64,000 nt of DNA, from positions 16,715,578 to 16,779,577 of the forward strand of contig NC_091014.1 of NCBI RefSeq assembly GCF_041296385.1, written 5' to 3'. Positions 24,107 through 36,500 of this stretch are shown here, piece by piece; the first letter of the stretch is position 1, and every line of letters starts with the position of its first letter. Source of the DNA: Aphelocoma coerulescens. Lineage: Eukaryota; Chordata; Aves; Passeriformes; Corvidae. Below the pieces are notes generated by a model. The model made no database searches, was not told the origin of the DNA, and saw only the letters and a list, made by a program, of their open reading frames with translations. A program made the position numbers and the translations under genes.

Positions 24107-24399
24107 TGTTGGGGTCCCTCACCCTGCCATGGGGCCCGGGGGGAGGGGCCCTGGGGGGGAGAGACACGGGATTTCCCTGCCCCTGTCAGCCTCGTTCCCC
24201 ATTGGTTGGTTTGTGTTCCCCGGGATGAGCAAAAGGTCCCGGGGTCCCGTGACCACAGAGTTCCTGAGCTGAGCCCCGGCCATGCGGCTGGAGAAATAAA
24301 CATCTCTGAAACATCTATCAAGAATCTGTCCATAGATATTTCTTATCCACGGGACTCCTGGTTTAATATATGCGTGTTACAGTAATCCCCGCTGTAACA
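24107..24399 (+). repeat. 3' LTR
   Basis: Base-for-base the same as 22137-22429 by direct reading. It carries inverted CCAAT at 24201-24205 and AATAAA at 24295-24300, and ends GCTGTAACA just before the right target-site duplication. Confidence 0.97.
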
Positions 24400-24405
24400 G
24401 CTACC
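24400..24405. repeat. Target-site duplication, right copy (GCTACC)
   Basis: Exact repeat of 22131-22136, directly after the 3' LTR. The empty site would read GAAGAGCTACCCATGG across the junction. Confidence 0.95.
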
Positions 24406-27400
24406 CATGGAGAATTGTGCAACATTGCAAACAGAACATCTGTCTGAACATGTCAGATATTGGAGTGCTAAGCCACAATTCTTCCTCATAGCCATGGTTG
24501 GAAAAAGCTGCCTTTGTAGCTGGGACTACAGAAGGCAAGTTTTAGCACCAGGAGATGCAGGCGTTTGTTACTTCCTGGGAGTCTGCTCACTATCTCATAA
24601 AGTTCTCCTTAGAGAAGGTTTGGAAGACAAAATTTACAAAATCCAGCATTTCCTTCTTTTTGTCTCATCCCTATCTCTTGCTTGTGAATGTATTAGTCCT
24701 TATTGCAAGGACTTTCATAGGCACCGAGCAGGACTGGCTGGGATTCCCAGCCAAAGTTAACAGCTTCAGATCTGTTCATTTTCCTTTTGCCTGCAGCCTG
24801 TCCCCTTCTCTTCCTTGTGTTTTTCTACTCCCTGATCTTCCCTTTCCAATTATTTTTTCCCAAGATGTTTTACCCATCAATCTCCAAGCCATTTGTTACT
24901 GTACTGCAAAGGGCTTTATGCATTCTCCCTTTTCCTTTTTTCTTCTCTCTCTCCTATTTTCTTCTTATCTTCTCCCCCAAACAACATTCCCCATTAGAGC
25001 TGATATGCACTACCAGCTACAGATCCTGCCCACACACCTTTACCATGTGTGATGGTGCCCCAGCACCCTTTGTGCCACAGGCGGGTGAGGAGACAATTCA
25101 GTCCTGCAGCATACTGCCACACTGCAAACTCTGGGAATATAAGCAAATCCCAGTGCCTTACTCCTGCCATGGAGCGGTGGTGAATTTAGTGATGGGGTAA
25201 CTTAAAATGTTAAAATACCTGGTGGCTATGCTTTTGTTGGTTTTGCTTTTGAAGAGTGCCACAGTGGAGCTGCAGTGAGACCCAGGCAGGAAGGCCTGAG
25301 GAGTGTGACTGTCAGGCAGCTTGGTCAAAGCAGTCACAGATTCCAGGCACTCTGTGCTCTCCTGCTGCTGCAGAGCAATGCTGGGCCAGCGTGGGTCCTT
25401 CCACCAATTGCGTGTAATCACAGGGAGGCTGTGGAGCTGTGAAAAATCAGGACAGAATAAAGCCAGCTTCTGAACTGCCCTCATCCCACTGCGTGCCACT
25501 GCGGAGCAGCCCTACGCTGTGCAGCTGGTTTGAGCTCACCTGTGCCCGAATCTCCTGACAGCACAGCACCGAGCACTGACACTAGAGCAGGGAAAAATGC
25601 TCTTTTTTAGGAGCCCAAGTCACTATTAAGAAGGAAGAGGGAAAAAATTTTGTGTGGACTCACTTGGATTTGACAACTAACCTAGGTTGCACTCAGTTTT
25701 AAGTTCAGCTGTCCTGGAAAATATCCTCAAGAGATTTTTGAACAGCAGAGTCAGGGATATTACAAAAAGGAATTGTTGGCTTGAGATTTCTAACAATTCT
25801 AGGAAAAATCCCATGAGAATAGTTGTTCTTGTGAGGTTTTTTCTGCATCTGAACAAGAAAGAAAGTATGTTCTTAAAGCATTACATCTCTCACCACAGTG
25901 GAGTGGTGTATCTGGAAATTCAATTCTGACACTTCACGAAGACTGAAAAATGAAGTTGGTTGAATTGTGTGAGACTATTTTTACCCCTTGTCAAATCCAC
26001 AATGTCTCCTATGTGTGGGACAGCTCTGCTGCCAGGAGTTGTCAGCTCTGCTGCCAAAAGAGCACCCCAGCCCAAAGGTGATGAGGTGGGATATGATTGA
26101 TGTGTGAGATGAGTGGTTCTTTGCAGCCCCACATCCCTCTCATTGCCTCTCCGTGTGCTCCAGAGCTCCAAAACCAAGAAAGAGCCTAGATCAAGCAGCT
26201 GGTTACTGGCAGGGAGGTGGCAGAGGTAGCCACAGGTGACAACTGGAGGGGAATAAACAGTATTTTCATCTGATTTTGTAGAAGGAAGAGGGCTAAAAAG
26301 TTCAGTCTTGTAGCTGCTGTGTGTGAAGTGTTCAGGTATGCCAAGTTCTGGCCATGGTTGGCTTTTGGGTACCACCACCAGGTCCAGACTCTGGGGAGTG
26401 AGAGATGCTCTGTGAGGGGTGGAGCTATGAGGGACCCTGGTGGGAGCCATGCTGGCACTGCTGGGCACTGACTCACAGCCCCTTAACAGGCAGAACTGGG
26501 GGGTGGCAGCAGCAGGTTCCATCCATGAGCCAGGGACAGGGCTGGAGACAGACACCTCTACAGGATGAGCTGAAGTGGGCTTGAGGGGGTGCAAGAATCT
26601 TCCTGAGAGATGTAGCCACCTAAGTCAGTAAGACAATGTGCAAGATCTCCCTTGTGACTACAGGAGAGGAAATTCTGACACCTGACAATCCTGCCTGAAT
26701 TTCTCTGATGGTAAGACTGCAAAGGGCACTAGCGCTGCCTTGGGCTGAAGCACAGGCCCAGTATTACATTGTGGCATCCAAGAGGTGTTCTTTTCTTTTA
26801 TCCAATGCCTCTGTACCCTCTGCTTGGGTCTCCTGGCTGTGGATGTGGCCTGGCAGATTGTTTATGCACATTTGTGTTCCCTGGGCAGCCCATTGAAGCT
26901 GCACCTTTCTCCAAATCCTTTGCTAAGATGTGGTAGGATCAAATCAAGGACTTCTGGTAAGATTTTGCTGCCTATGAAGCTTAAGCACATGATTTTGTTA
27001 TAGCATAAGGTGCAGGCAGCTTTGATGTGGTCAGGAATGGGGTCCACACCTCTAAATGCAAAATGGGTCGGGATATATGCAAAGCTCCTCTCCTCAACTA
27101 AAGACTAGGAGCAGCTGCTCTCCTTCAACCCAGTTTAGTCCTCCCACTATCAGCATCATGAACAAAGCCACCACCCTGGGATGTGGGTGCTGGTGATGGA
27201 GAGCATTGTCTTTGGTCATGATGCTGTGCCATGTGGACTTCAGCTTGGAGTCAAGCACCTGGAGCTATGGTGACACCATAGTGGCAGGTGCTGCACACCT
27301 GCATGGCTGTGCTGCTCTGACATCTGAACACTGGCATTGGCTGGGCACTTTCCCCCAAGGGCAAATCCCCAAATTTCCCACTGAATTTACCGAGCAGCAA

Positions 27401-28417
27401 TGGGGAGGGTGATGCTGCTGGCAGAACTGTCATCCGAGGCACTTCCACAGGGTCAGTGACTGAAAGCATTGTTTGCAGCTAGCTCAGATCACAGAAATCT
27501 CGGGCTGCTGATACATTACAAAACAAAAGGCATAGTTTGCATTTGGTTTTCATAAGGAGGCTAGATACGATCCAAGGTATGCAAATACCTTGTGATGAGG
27601 AGAAAAAGATTCCAGGACTGTGGAGGTGTAAGAGTTAACATTATGGAATAATACCACATTTTTTTGCAAACTGAGGAACAACAGCTGTTAAGTATGTCAA
27701 TGTTTTGGGAGCAGAGGAATAGAAAGCATTGCTGTCACATACCTAGAGAGGAAAGGAAGTGAATGCAGCAGTGAACAGGTGAGAGAGCCTCACGTTGTTA
27801 TCCATAGGAGGATGAAAGTACTAAATCCTTATTTAATCCTTGCAGAGTTATTTAAAATATTAGAAGTGGTGAGCCTCAAAGGGGATTAGGAATGGTTACA
27901 GAGGGTGAGTTAAATTACAAAGTTAACATTTGGGGTTTTTGTACTTATTTGCAGGAATAGAGAAAGTACTTCTTTTTCACAATTCTTCCTCTTTTTTTTT
28001 GATTGACAAAAACATGCACACCACATACTTCACTTACCAGTATTTGTGCCCTTTAAATCCAGAGTGTGAACTTGGAATCTGATCCCTGTCTCCAGGGTTT
28101 AGCTGGCAGAAATCCCCAGCCCCACTTACCTGGCCCCTGGTTCTGCTGCTGCTGAGAACTCACGCACCTCGCAGATTCTCAATGACCATTAATCTCCTGC
28201 CTCCCCTACCTCTTTCCTCCTGGAGTGTAAGCAGTGATCTGATTCTCCTTCTTCATCAAGGTGACACTTGTCTCACCTGCTTTTTGACCCCACTTTTTTA
28301 TATCCCTACCTCTATAATCAAGGGATGAGTTGAGTCTTGTCTTCTAACTGCACCCTTATCCCTCCCAGTCCTTCCTTTGTCTTCTGGGACTAATATCACT
28401 CAAGTTGCTAATGATTC
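24406..28417. other. Intergenic, no gene recognised
   Basis: Unique-looking sequence. Frames of 165 codons (24555-25052, +) and 224 codons (25920-26594, -) exist but show no domain, biased composition or splice context that would support them. A pyrimidine-rich stretch lies near 24800-24980. Confidence 0.55.
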
Positions 28418-29329
28418 ATTGTGAGGAACTGAAGAATTAATGGTTAATGGCTCAAGCAATGGTCCATTTGCTAAAGCAGTGGGTGCTTTCCTGATGCTGT
28501 GCAAGGTCACAGCCCAGGTGCAAACGGGGTGTACACCCACCACCAGAGGCTACATGAGGGTTTTGGCCCAGATAAGGGAAGAGACCAATACAAAGCAGAC
28601 CCTGCAGAGGTGGGATAATGCTTTTCATCATGACAATGTCCTCCCTTACACAACTGGCTCAGGTGTAAAACTGCCCCCCCACCCCAGCAGAGGTATCAGA
28701 ACATTCACACATAATCCTGAAGGTGTTCCTCCCTTCTGATGGGGCATAACTGACGCAACTACGCTGACCTGAGATACAGCTGTCATGTCTTAGAAGGTGT
28801 CATAAACCATCAAAGACCCTGAAGCACCCCTAGACTCATTTCTGAGACCTTCCACCAGAGGACTGCATGTGATCCACAGCATTACATCAGAGAGTGTAAA
28901 ATTCCCTGTCCCAGGAGGAGTATCTGGGCATTCCCACCTGAACCTGCTGAATGTTGTGTTTCACAGGCTTCCCCCACCCCTGACAGATCAAGACTGTGAC
29001 CACCACTTTGATCAATGGGCATCAAAATTGCAACAATTGAGTCTCACACTGGATCCATGGGTATTAATATCCTTCTACTCTTACCCTTTCTTTTTCTTTC
29101 TTTTCCTTATACATCTTCTAAAGTGTTATATTTATATTGCTATATTTCTACAGATAATAACCAAAGCAGCTACATGCATACTTCCCATTGCAAGAAAATT
29201 GTTCTGAAATAAACCTGCCATATGCATATTTATAAACACTGGTCACTTAGTGGCATTTCACTCTAATCTGCCCCAAGGGATCTAATAAGAAGAACCTCAG
29301 TTACTCTGCCTTCAGTGGTGGGTCATAAC
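28418..29329 (+). mobile_element. Degraded LTR/ERV-like remnant
   Basis: The segment runs from a TGTGAGGAAC start to a GGGTCATAACA end, with AATAAA near 29209 about 120 bases before the end, which is the layout of an LTR. Two open stretches (28440-28739 and 28869-29207) are in the same reading frame, separated by several stops in about 130 bases, which suggests a once longer coding region, perhaps 3' internal ERV sequence followed by LTR. I do not recognise the protein and found no matching target-site duplication, so the limits and class are tentative. It could be another repeat type. Confidence 0.4.
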
Positions 29330-29846
29330 ATCCCTGAAAACCTCTACTCTTCCAGTTTAATTTACTTGTGTTCATGCTGATGAATCTCAGACCTGTCCGT
29401 CACAATCTTACAGTAACCTCATATTAAGGTGGACTTTAAGCAACTGGATCTAGATGGACTGCTTGATCAGGAGCACTTTAGCTTTAGTGTGACACTTCAG
29501 CAGCTGACACACTTGTCTTCAGCACCATGATGGAGTCATTTTTCCCATGTAAGCTGGTCCAGGAGGAGAGGGTCTTCTGCGGGTGCTGGAGGATAGATAT
29601 CCTGGAACATCTGACTCCAGTACTTGAAGCTTAGGGGGCTCTCTGAGACGCCTATCCACCCCCAGCACAGGCAGTGGAAGGTACAATTTAAGTGTCTGTG
29701 TTACGAGAGGACAGTTTGAAATGTTCTGCATGTATCTGAAACAACTTCACCAGGCTGGCAGACGCAGCACAGAGTGACCATGTGCTGCTGGTGTGGACAC
29801 TGCATTTGAGGAAGAAGATTCTTGAGTATCTCAAATATCACTAGAA

Positions 29847-29930
29847 GCCTCTGTTTAGGCAACTGAATACAGTCAGTTGAGCCCTGAGGGCAAGCTGTCC
29901 TCCCAGCTATTGAGGGTGCCTAAACAGAGC
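29847..29930. repeat. Short inverted repeat (hairpin candidate)
   Basis: GCCTCTGTTTAGGC at 29847-29860 is nearly the reverse complement of GCCTAAACAGAGCC starting at 29918, leaving a loop of about 57 bases with only partial further pairing. It could be a worn terminal inverted repeat or a chance hairpin. Confidence 0.5.
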
Positions 29931-30481
29931 CACTTGCATTATTCTAGATGTCCCAAGCTACTTGGGACACTTGCTTAGGCTGGTCAGCATGGCAGCAAGC
30001 CTGGGAGATCACTGCTGGAATGCCAGCAAGGTGCCTACAGCATCTCAATTTGTTCTTGGTGTCTATGAATCACTGTAAATGTGACTGTGCTAGAGAGCTG
30101 AATCACTCTTTGTGCTCCACTGACTCTATTGACTAGGCTCCCCTGGAGTGTAATATGAGCTTAAACACTCAGATTAAATGGTGGCACCTTGATTTAGTCT
30201 GGACCTGAATTCTGTCCTTAGACCTGACAGTCTAAATGTAGCCCCATCTTTTTTTTTTTCTGTAGAGCATTTAGCACATGTCAGGAGTTAAAAATCTTAT
30301 TAATGACAGCAGTGTAATAATACCAATGAAAAAATATAATTTTTCTTATTCTAGTTTGCTAAAAAGAAAGTCCTATTTATTCTTCTATTTCTATGGCTCT
30401 GTATAAAAAAGGAGATGAAGTTCATTTGGTCTCCAAAGTTTATCTGTAATTATATTATATATAGTTAAATGGCATTAACTG

Positions 30482-30506
30482 TATATATATATATATATAT
30501 ATATAT
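30482..30506. repeat. (TA)n microsatellite
   Basis: About twelve uninterrupted TA units within a wider AT-rich stretch. Confidence 0.9.
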
Positions 30507-33500
30507 GTATGATATATTGCTCATATTAAGAAATAAAAAATTCCCACTAGCAGAGGTGGAAACTAGAAGATGCTGGCTACAGCCCCCTTGGAGCAATGAA
30601 AGTTCAGGGGCTTCTTTGTAACAAAGTCATTTTTTTTTCTCTCCTCCACCTGGCGCCTTCAGACACACAGAGGACTCCTGCCTAATGCTGTGTTACCCAG
30701 CCTTGGCTGTCTCAGCCTCCCTGTTCTTGGCTGCTCAGCACTGTGCTGGCTTTGTTTTTGCTAAGGCTGGGCCAACAGCACTCTGGCTGGGATTTGCTAG
30801 CAGAGCTGCCTCTGAAAGCCAGGGAGGGTGGAGAACCTGGCTCCGTCTGTCCTCATGGTTAGTCTGATGAGTCGTTCCTGCAGGAGGACCAACTGAAATG
30901 TTGTTTCTCCAATTTATCCTCTGCCAGCTCTAATTTTTCATGTTGCATCTATGCTACAACCTAGCTGATGCAGCAGGTGCTTTTTAAATAAAGGGAGAGA
31001 AATACTGCTTCCTGTTTATTTATATATGTTTGATAACTTCTAGGAGGACAGATTCTCCCTATGCCATCCTTCATAGAAACTGGATTTGAGAGAACCTGTT
31101 CATATTACCTGCTGTAATATGAGAGAACCAGGTATTAGAAAAGGGCTCATCCTCCAGGTAACCTTAACCTTTCTCCCATCAGGCAGGACTCGACTTTGCA
31201 TACATGGTCTCTCAAAGGTTCTACTTCAGACTCAAGCAAATGATCAAACAGCAGGAAATGAGATCTTCCTTCCAAACTGGGGGTGGGGAGCGAGTTCATT
31301 TTCTTTTTAAGGAAACATTGGCTCACACCAAAAATGCCAAAAATTTGTATCTGACTGAGTTACAGCCAGTGCAGTGACCTGTTCAGGTTCCTTAGTGTTT
31401 TCCATCTGGCTGTGGATTGGGAAGGGGGTTATTTTTGCACATCGACAAAATGGCAGTTTGTTGCTATAGAGTAAACCTTGCAGCCAGGGACATGAGAGTA
31501 AAAAGAGGAGAAAGTCTTGTTTGCCTGTCTTAAAAAACAAAACTTTTCACAAGTAAGGAGCAACCACTAGCATGTCTAGCTGTTTGGAGCTCCATATACC
31601 CAAGTAACCCTGAGTCTGTTCATTCAGTTTGACCAGAGGCCTCAGGCAGCTGATTTCCCTCTATAGTTGTCCATGGCCAGCTTGAGTTTCCTGGCAGATT
31701 TTGATTTTTAGTGGGATTTCAAGGGTCCTGGTGCAGCAGCCTCCTCTGGTTGCAGAGGCGATGGAGGCAGCAGGACAGGTCATTGGGCTCTTGTCCAGAT
31801 TTGGCAAAGAGGCATTGAGCACGTGATGGACCACAGAAGGCTTCCAGATATGTTGGGAATGTGTGAGCAGATTTTGCTCTCCTCTGCTGTATTGGGAGAC
31901 ATCTCGTGCTCCTCCAGTTCTGCCCTTACTGGGTGAAGGGACAGAGGGAGATGTGGCTGGGCGGCGCAAGGGCTGCAGGAGGCGAGAAGGTGGCACTGGG
32001 ATGGTGGAGACATGCTACACTCTGATGGAAACCAACTTCCAGGGATAAGGACGTGTTGAAGGAGGTGAGGATATACTACTGGAAAAGAGCAGAAGTGTTC
32101 AGTTGGTGGGTATATGAGAGAATTGTTAAACTGTTTGCAGATAGGGCAGTTGCACTGTCAGGGAGACTGGGTGGGGCAGGGCTGATTCTGAGGATGGCAG
32201 TGAACAAATGGACCAGGCAGAGAAGAAGCCACAGGGAAAAGACAACAGGAGATGGGAAGAAAAAAGGGGTGGGGGGGTGGGGAGAGGCTGAAGCAGCAGG
32301 TGTGAAACAGGGAACAATTTGGATATGAGAAGAAGAAAAGCAAGGAATTGATAGGGAAAGACAGAAAGAATGAATATGAAACTGTAGCTGCATTTCACAG
32401 TGATTTTCAGGGGCTGCAGGAGGACTGTGGTCTGTCTCCTCCTGCATCCAGCACTGGCCACATTCCAAACCAGCAGACACACCAGGGACAAATAGTTGTT
32501 TGCACAACATCTTCCAGTGTGTTTGTCTGGACACAAGTAATTTCATCTCCACCAAAATCCTATACTGCAGTCTCATCAGTCTCCTTGTCAGTTTTCTGCT
32601 TATGCAGTATACAACACCCCCAAAACATCAACATCTCCATTTCAAGTATGTATTGGCATAAACATGGATCTACTCAAGAGATTAGTGCAATATTTGATTT
32701 GCTAAAAAGGCTTAACAGCTCTTAGTGTTTTCATATTGAGCTTCAAGGTCTGTATTTTAAACCAAAGAAGAACACCAGTACAATTTTCATTAATAAAATG
32801 CCAGATTAAATGGGTTGCTACTGGTAAGGAGAGAAATGCAGGAGATATGCTTTTACTTTTTTAATATACTTATTCTAAAATTGACCTGACAGCTTCTAGC
32901 TATTCCTTGGTGACAGATTTCAAACTATTCAAACAGATAATTTTCAGCTCTAGCATTTCTCTTTGGAACTTTATGCAAAAAAATTTCCACGATATTTAGC
33001 ATGTCAAAGGCTGTCTAACAGCTCGAAGCCTTGCTTGTAAAATACATGCACACAAAAATGTAACAAGGATGTGTTTTGGCAATAAGCTTAAGTCTCAAAG
33101 AAATGTGCCAGTACCTTGATTAATTAAAGACAACCCAAGTGTTACCTCCAGCCTGCACTGGTACTTCATTAAGCAGCCTAATTAATACTAGGACATACTG
33201 AAACAAGAGAGGTATTTTGGAATTTCGGTTACTAAGGGAAACCTAAGTGCTGTCTGTTAAATGTTTTGGCCTCCTTTTCTTGTAGAAAATGTGCTTTATA
33301 ACTTCCCCATATGCTCCTGCTGTTCTCTCCCTGATGGATGTTGCTATGGAAGCAAACTGGGGAAAAAAAAATCAAACAGCTAATAATGTTTCTGCAAATG
33401 ATTGCACAGGTAGAGATGAAAAGTACAGATGACAGAATTTAGTTAAGCAGGGGATTTGAGCTGAAGCAACAATTTGAGGCCAAAAATCAAAACACACATA

Positions 33501-36500
33501 CTTTGCTTTCTTTCCTCTTTGTACAGATTTAGTGAAATTCCAGATCTTTGCAGGCTGTTGAGGTTTATTTTACCCTTTATTGAGTAAATACATTCAGAAA
33601 TTTTGCCCTAGAACACTGAATGCCCTAAAACACTGAATAAAATAATAAAATAACAAAATGATGGAGGTGTAGAAGGAGAACAGCAGGGCTGGGTACACTG
33701 CTAGTGGGTGGGATAGCCTTGAAGGACATAGGTCCCTTGAAGCTATGGGATAAAGAACTTCTGTCTCTCACTCAAATTAAAAGTTGTTCTTCAGTTCTGT
33801 ATCATATTTGAATATCATTATAGCAACAGGGGCGGATGCACATACTGGATGTTGGAAGGACAAACCTGTGGCATGACTTTTTTATATTCCTTCAAAGGAG
33901 TAATAAGCTTTCTGATATAAAGTACACACCTGAGAAGTGTATGTGAGTGAGGAAATGCACCAGCATGTTGATATAGAGCATCTAGTTAAGTACTGAAAAT
34001 GAGAATACAGAGAGCCAAGGAGTGAGAGTGATACAGCTCACACCTGGCATTGCTCAGGCTGCTGGCCAAGGCCAGCCAGGTTGGCTGGTGTCTCCAGGGC
34101 ACAGAATAGGTAGCTACTCTATTTATTGCTTGCTTGCTTTTCAATCATGTTGGCTGCTGCTCACCCTGACTCTGTGACATTGAACTTTTCTTTAGCTTTT
34201 CTGAGTCTTAGATAAACTTACACATATGGATCTGCTTCAATCTGGCTTATGCTGCCTGGTTCTGTGTCCAGGCATCCATTCCTCTCTGCTAATAGCTTAC
34301 AGCCTGTGGTTTCTTCCCCAGCCCCCTTTAGACATATTTTAAAGTACTGCTGCACCCCGTGTGTGCTCTGGGATGTGGCAGATGGCTGCAGACCTCCTCT
34401 GGCCTAGAGCTTGGTCCCCACGAGGCCTCCTGAGCCCATGCTGACACATGAGGATGGGCAGAGACATTTAAACAGAGACCACTAGTCTCATTTCACCATC
34501 ATTTTAAATGATTTTGGGTGCTGCTGCACACCGTAATGCAGCACGTATTAGTGATGGTAGCACGGGGCTGGCACATGCTGAGAGCTAGGGTCCTTCCTCC
34601 TGGAGGAGGCCCTTGCTAATCACCTTGCTCTACACGTAGCTTTTCACTGCAGATGCTGCCAAGCAGAGGCTCATGTCTCGTGTCTCATGTACTAAATCAG
34701 AGCCCCAACCATGTTTAATTTTAAGAAATGTCCCCCTTCTGCCAAATCTCCTTATGAAACATTTAATGAAAATGACACATCCTGTCAAAACTTTATGGTG
34801 CAAACTTTTTAACCACTTGTAATCAGGAGATAGATTTCAAGCAAAGGAAACATCAACTCATCCACCCAGCTATGTGTGGGCCAAGTGCCTAAATGCCTGA
34901 ATGACTCCATCACACCCATGTGTGCTACCCCATGGCACAAGGATGAAGACAAACAACAATCAAAAGATTCAAGGATGCATTAAAGCCAAATGTAGCCCAT
35001 ACACACCTAGAAGACACGGGAACACAAGCACAGGTAAAGGTGCAGAAGTGTGGTCCATAACCCCAACCACATACATCTTGGCACAAAATTTGACCAGCCA
35101 TTTCAGGAATGGGGCATGAATTACTTAATTCAGGCAGCCTTATTTGTGTTAGCAGTCCAACAAGTGACAAAGTTCTGGGGAGAGGCCGGATCCAAACTCT
35201 ATAAATTCACAGCATTGGTGTTCCATCACCACTCCCTTGCTTAGTGAAGGCACATGCCCAGGTCCCTGTATATTCTTCTGCCGGTGTGTCTCACTTTCAT
35301 ACCATGTATATGTACAAAGACATAAATAGCTTTCTACCTCTAAAACTGGATTAAAAACAAGTTTTCCAGCTTTTGGCTGGGGTTACAAACTGTGCTGTCC
35401 TGCTCCTGGATATGTGACAGCCCTGACTTGACTGCAGAAGACATCTGATTTAGGCTATCCCATCCTCCCACACTGCTCTTGAGGGAAAAGAATCCCTTTT
35501 CTCTCCAAAAGGTAAAACTTTCAAACCACTTCCTCTGATTATTTTATCTTTTTCTGCTATGTCTGTGTGTTCTTGGAAGGAGGGACAGTGCACTGCATGC
35601 AGCCATAGTCACTTGGTATTCAGGGGAAGTTCAGAGTTAGTGAGGCGCCTCTAGAGCAGCTGCAAAGGGCCTAATATAAATATGAAGAGCTGCCGAGATT
35701 CATGATTGCACCTGGCTGTCCTGCTGCTTTACAGCCATTACAAATTAATTCTTTCTGCATGTGAGCAGCTAAGTCAAGTCACTTAAACTGGTGGCCTCCT
35801 GCTGTCCTCTTAGGAAAAGAAATCGATGATTTGCACTGTAGAGACCTAGTCTCATGCCAAGGGAGCCACTAGCTACTTTGCTGTGCCTTTCCATGACTGT
35901 TGGAGCAAGACAGGGAAGAAACTTCAGTTTAAATTTCAGCTCCTGTATAACCCTGGATAAGGTTCAGTTACAGTCTCTGGACCAGCATTCCTTGGGCACA
36001 TGAAGGGAGCATGCGGATCTGCTCCCTCGCCCTGGTAGAGCTCCAAGCACAGCAGTGCAGAGGAAACAACTGTGTATTTTTCTATTGGCTTCACTGGAGC
36101 ATGCTGGCTGCAGCTGGAATGGCAGGGAAAAGAGAGCAGAACCTGTTTGGGAAAGGACATTGTTGAAAATGGCAAAAGCTGCTGAAGAAGCTGCTGCTGA
36201 ATTCCTGGGCCACATGTCCCTGAAGCCCCCGTGCTGCAGGTGTGAACTCTAGCTCCCACAGGAGCTGCACAGCCATGCTGCCATCAGGAGTGAACTGCGC
36301 CTCCCATGTGGTGCTGAAGAACAGATCACCCTCTTTTGCTCTCCGGAGTGTCTGATTTATGGACACATAGATCCCAAGCACTGCAGAGGCCCTGTGCAGC
36401 ATGGCAGTGTTTGTGGTGCAGTATGTCTAATTCCTGTAATGTATGCAAAGCTCTCAAAATGCTAACTTTTTATTTCAGTCTGTGAAAGAGAAATATATTC

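Larger units (their letters stand above)
22137..24399 (+). mobile_element. Non-autonomous ERVK-like LTR element carrying a Gag-matrix/cold-shock fusion gene
   Basis: This is a complete 2,263 bp LTR element: LTR (22137-22429), primer-binding position and leader, a single intact 449-codon ORF (22538-23887), a short 3' untranslated segment with polypurine tract, and a second identical LTR (24107-24399). It is flanked by a 6 bp duplication. The internal part is only 1,677 bp and has no trace I can recognise of protease, reverse transcriptase, integrase, capsid or envelope, so mobility would need enzymes from another element. The protein joins a betaretroviral-type matrix domain to a Y-box-type cold-shock domain, which points to capture of a host mRNA by an endogenous retrovirus. 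Class assignment rests on the duplication length, the TGTT...AACA termini and the matrix-like N-terminus. I do not recognise it as a named repeat family. Confidence 0.93.

Noticed and set aside
25920..26594. 224-codon minus-strand frame
   Set aside because: Ser/Pro/Thr-rich translation without a domain or supporting context; consistent with chance in GC-moderate DNA.
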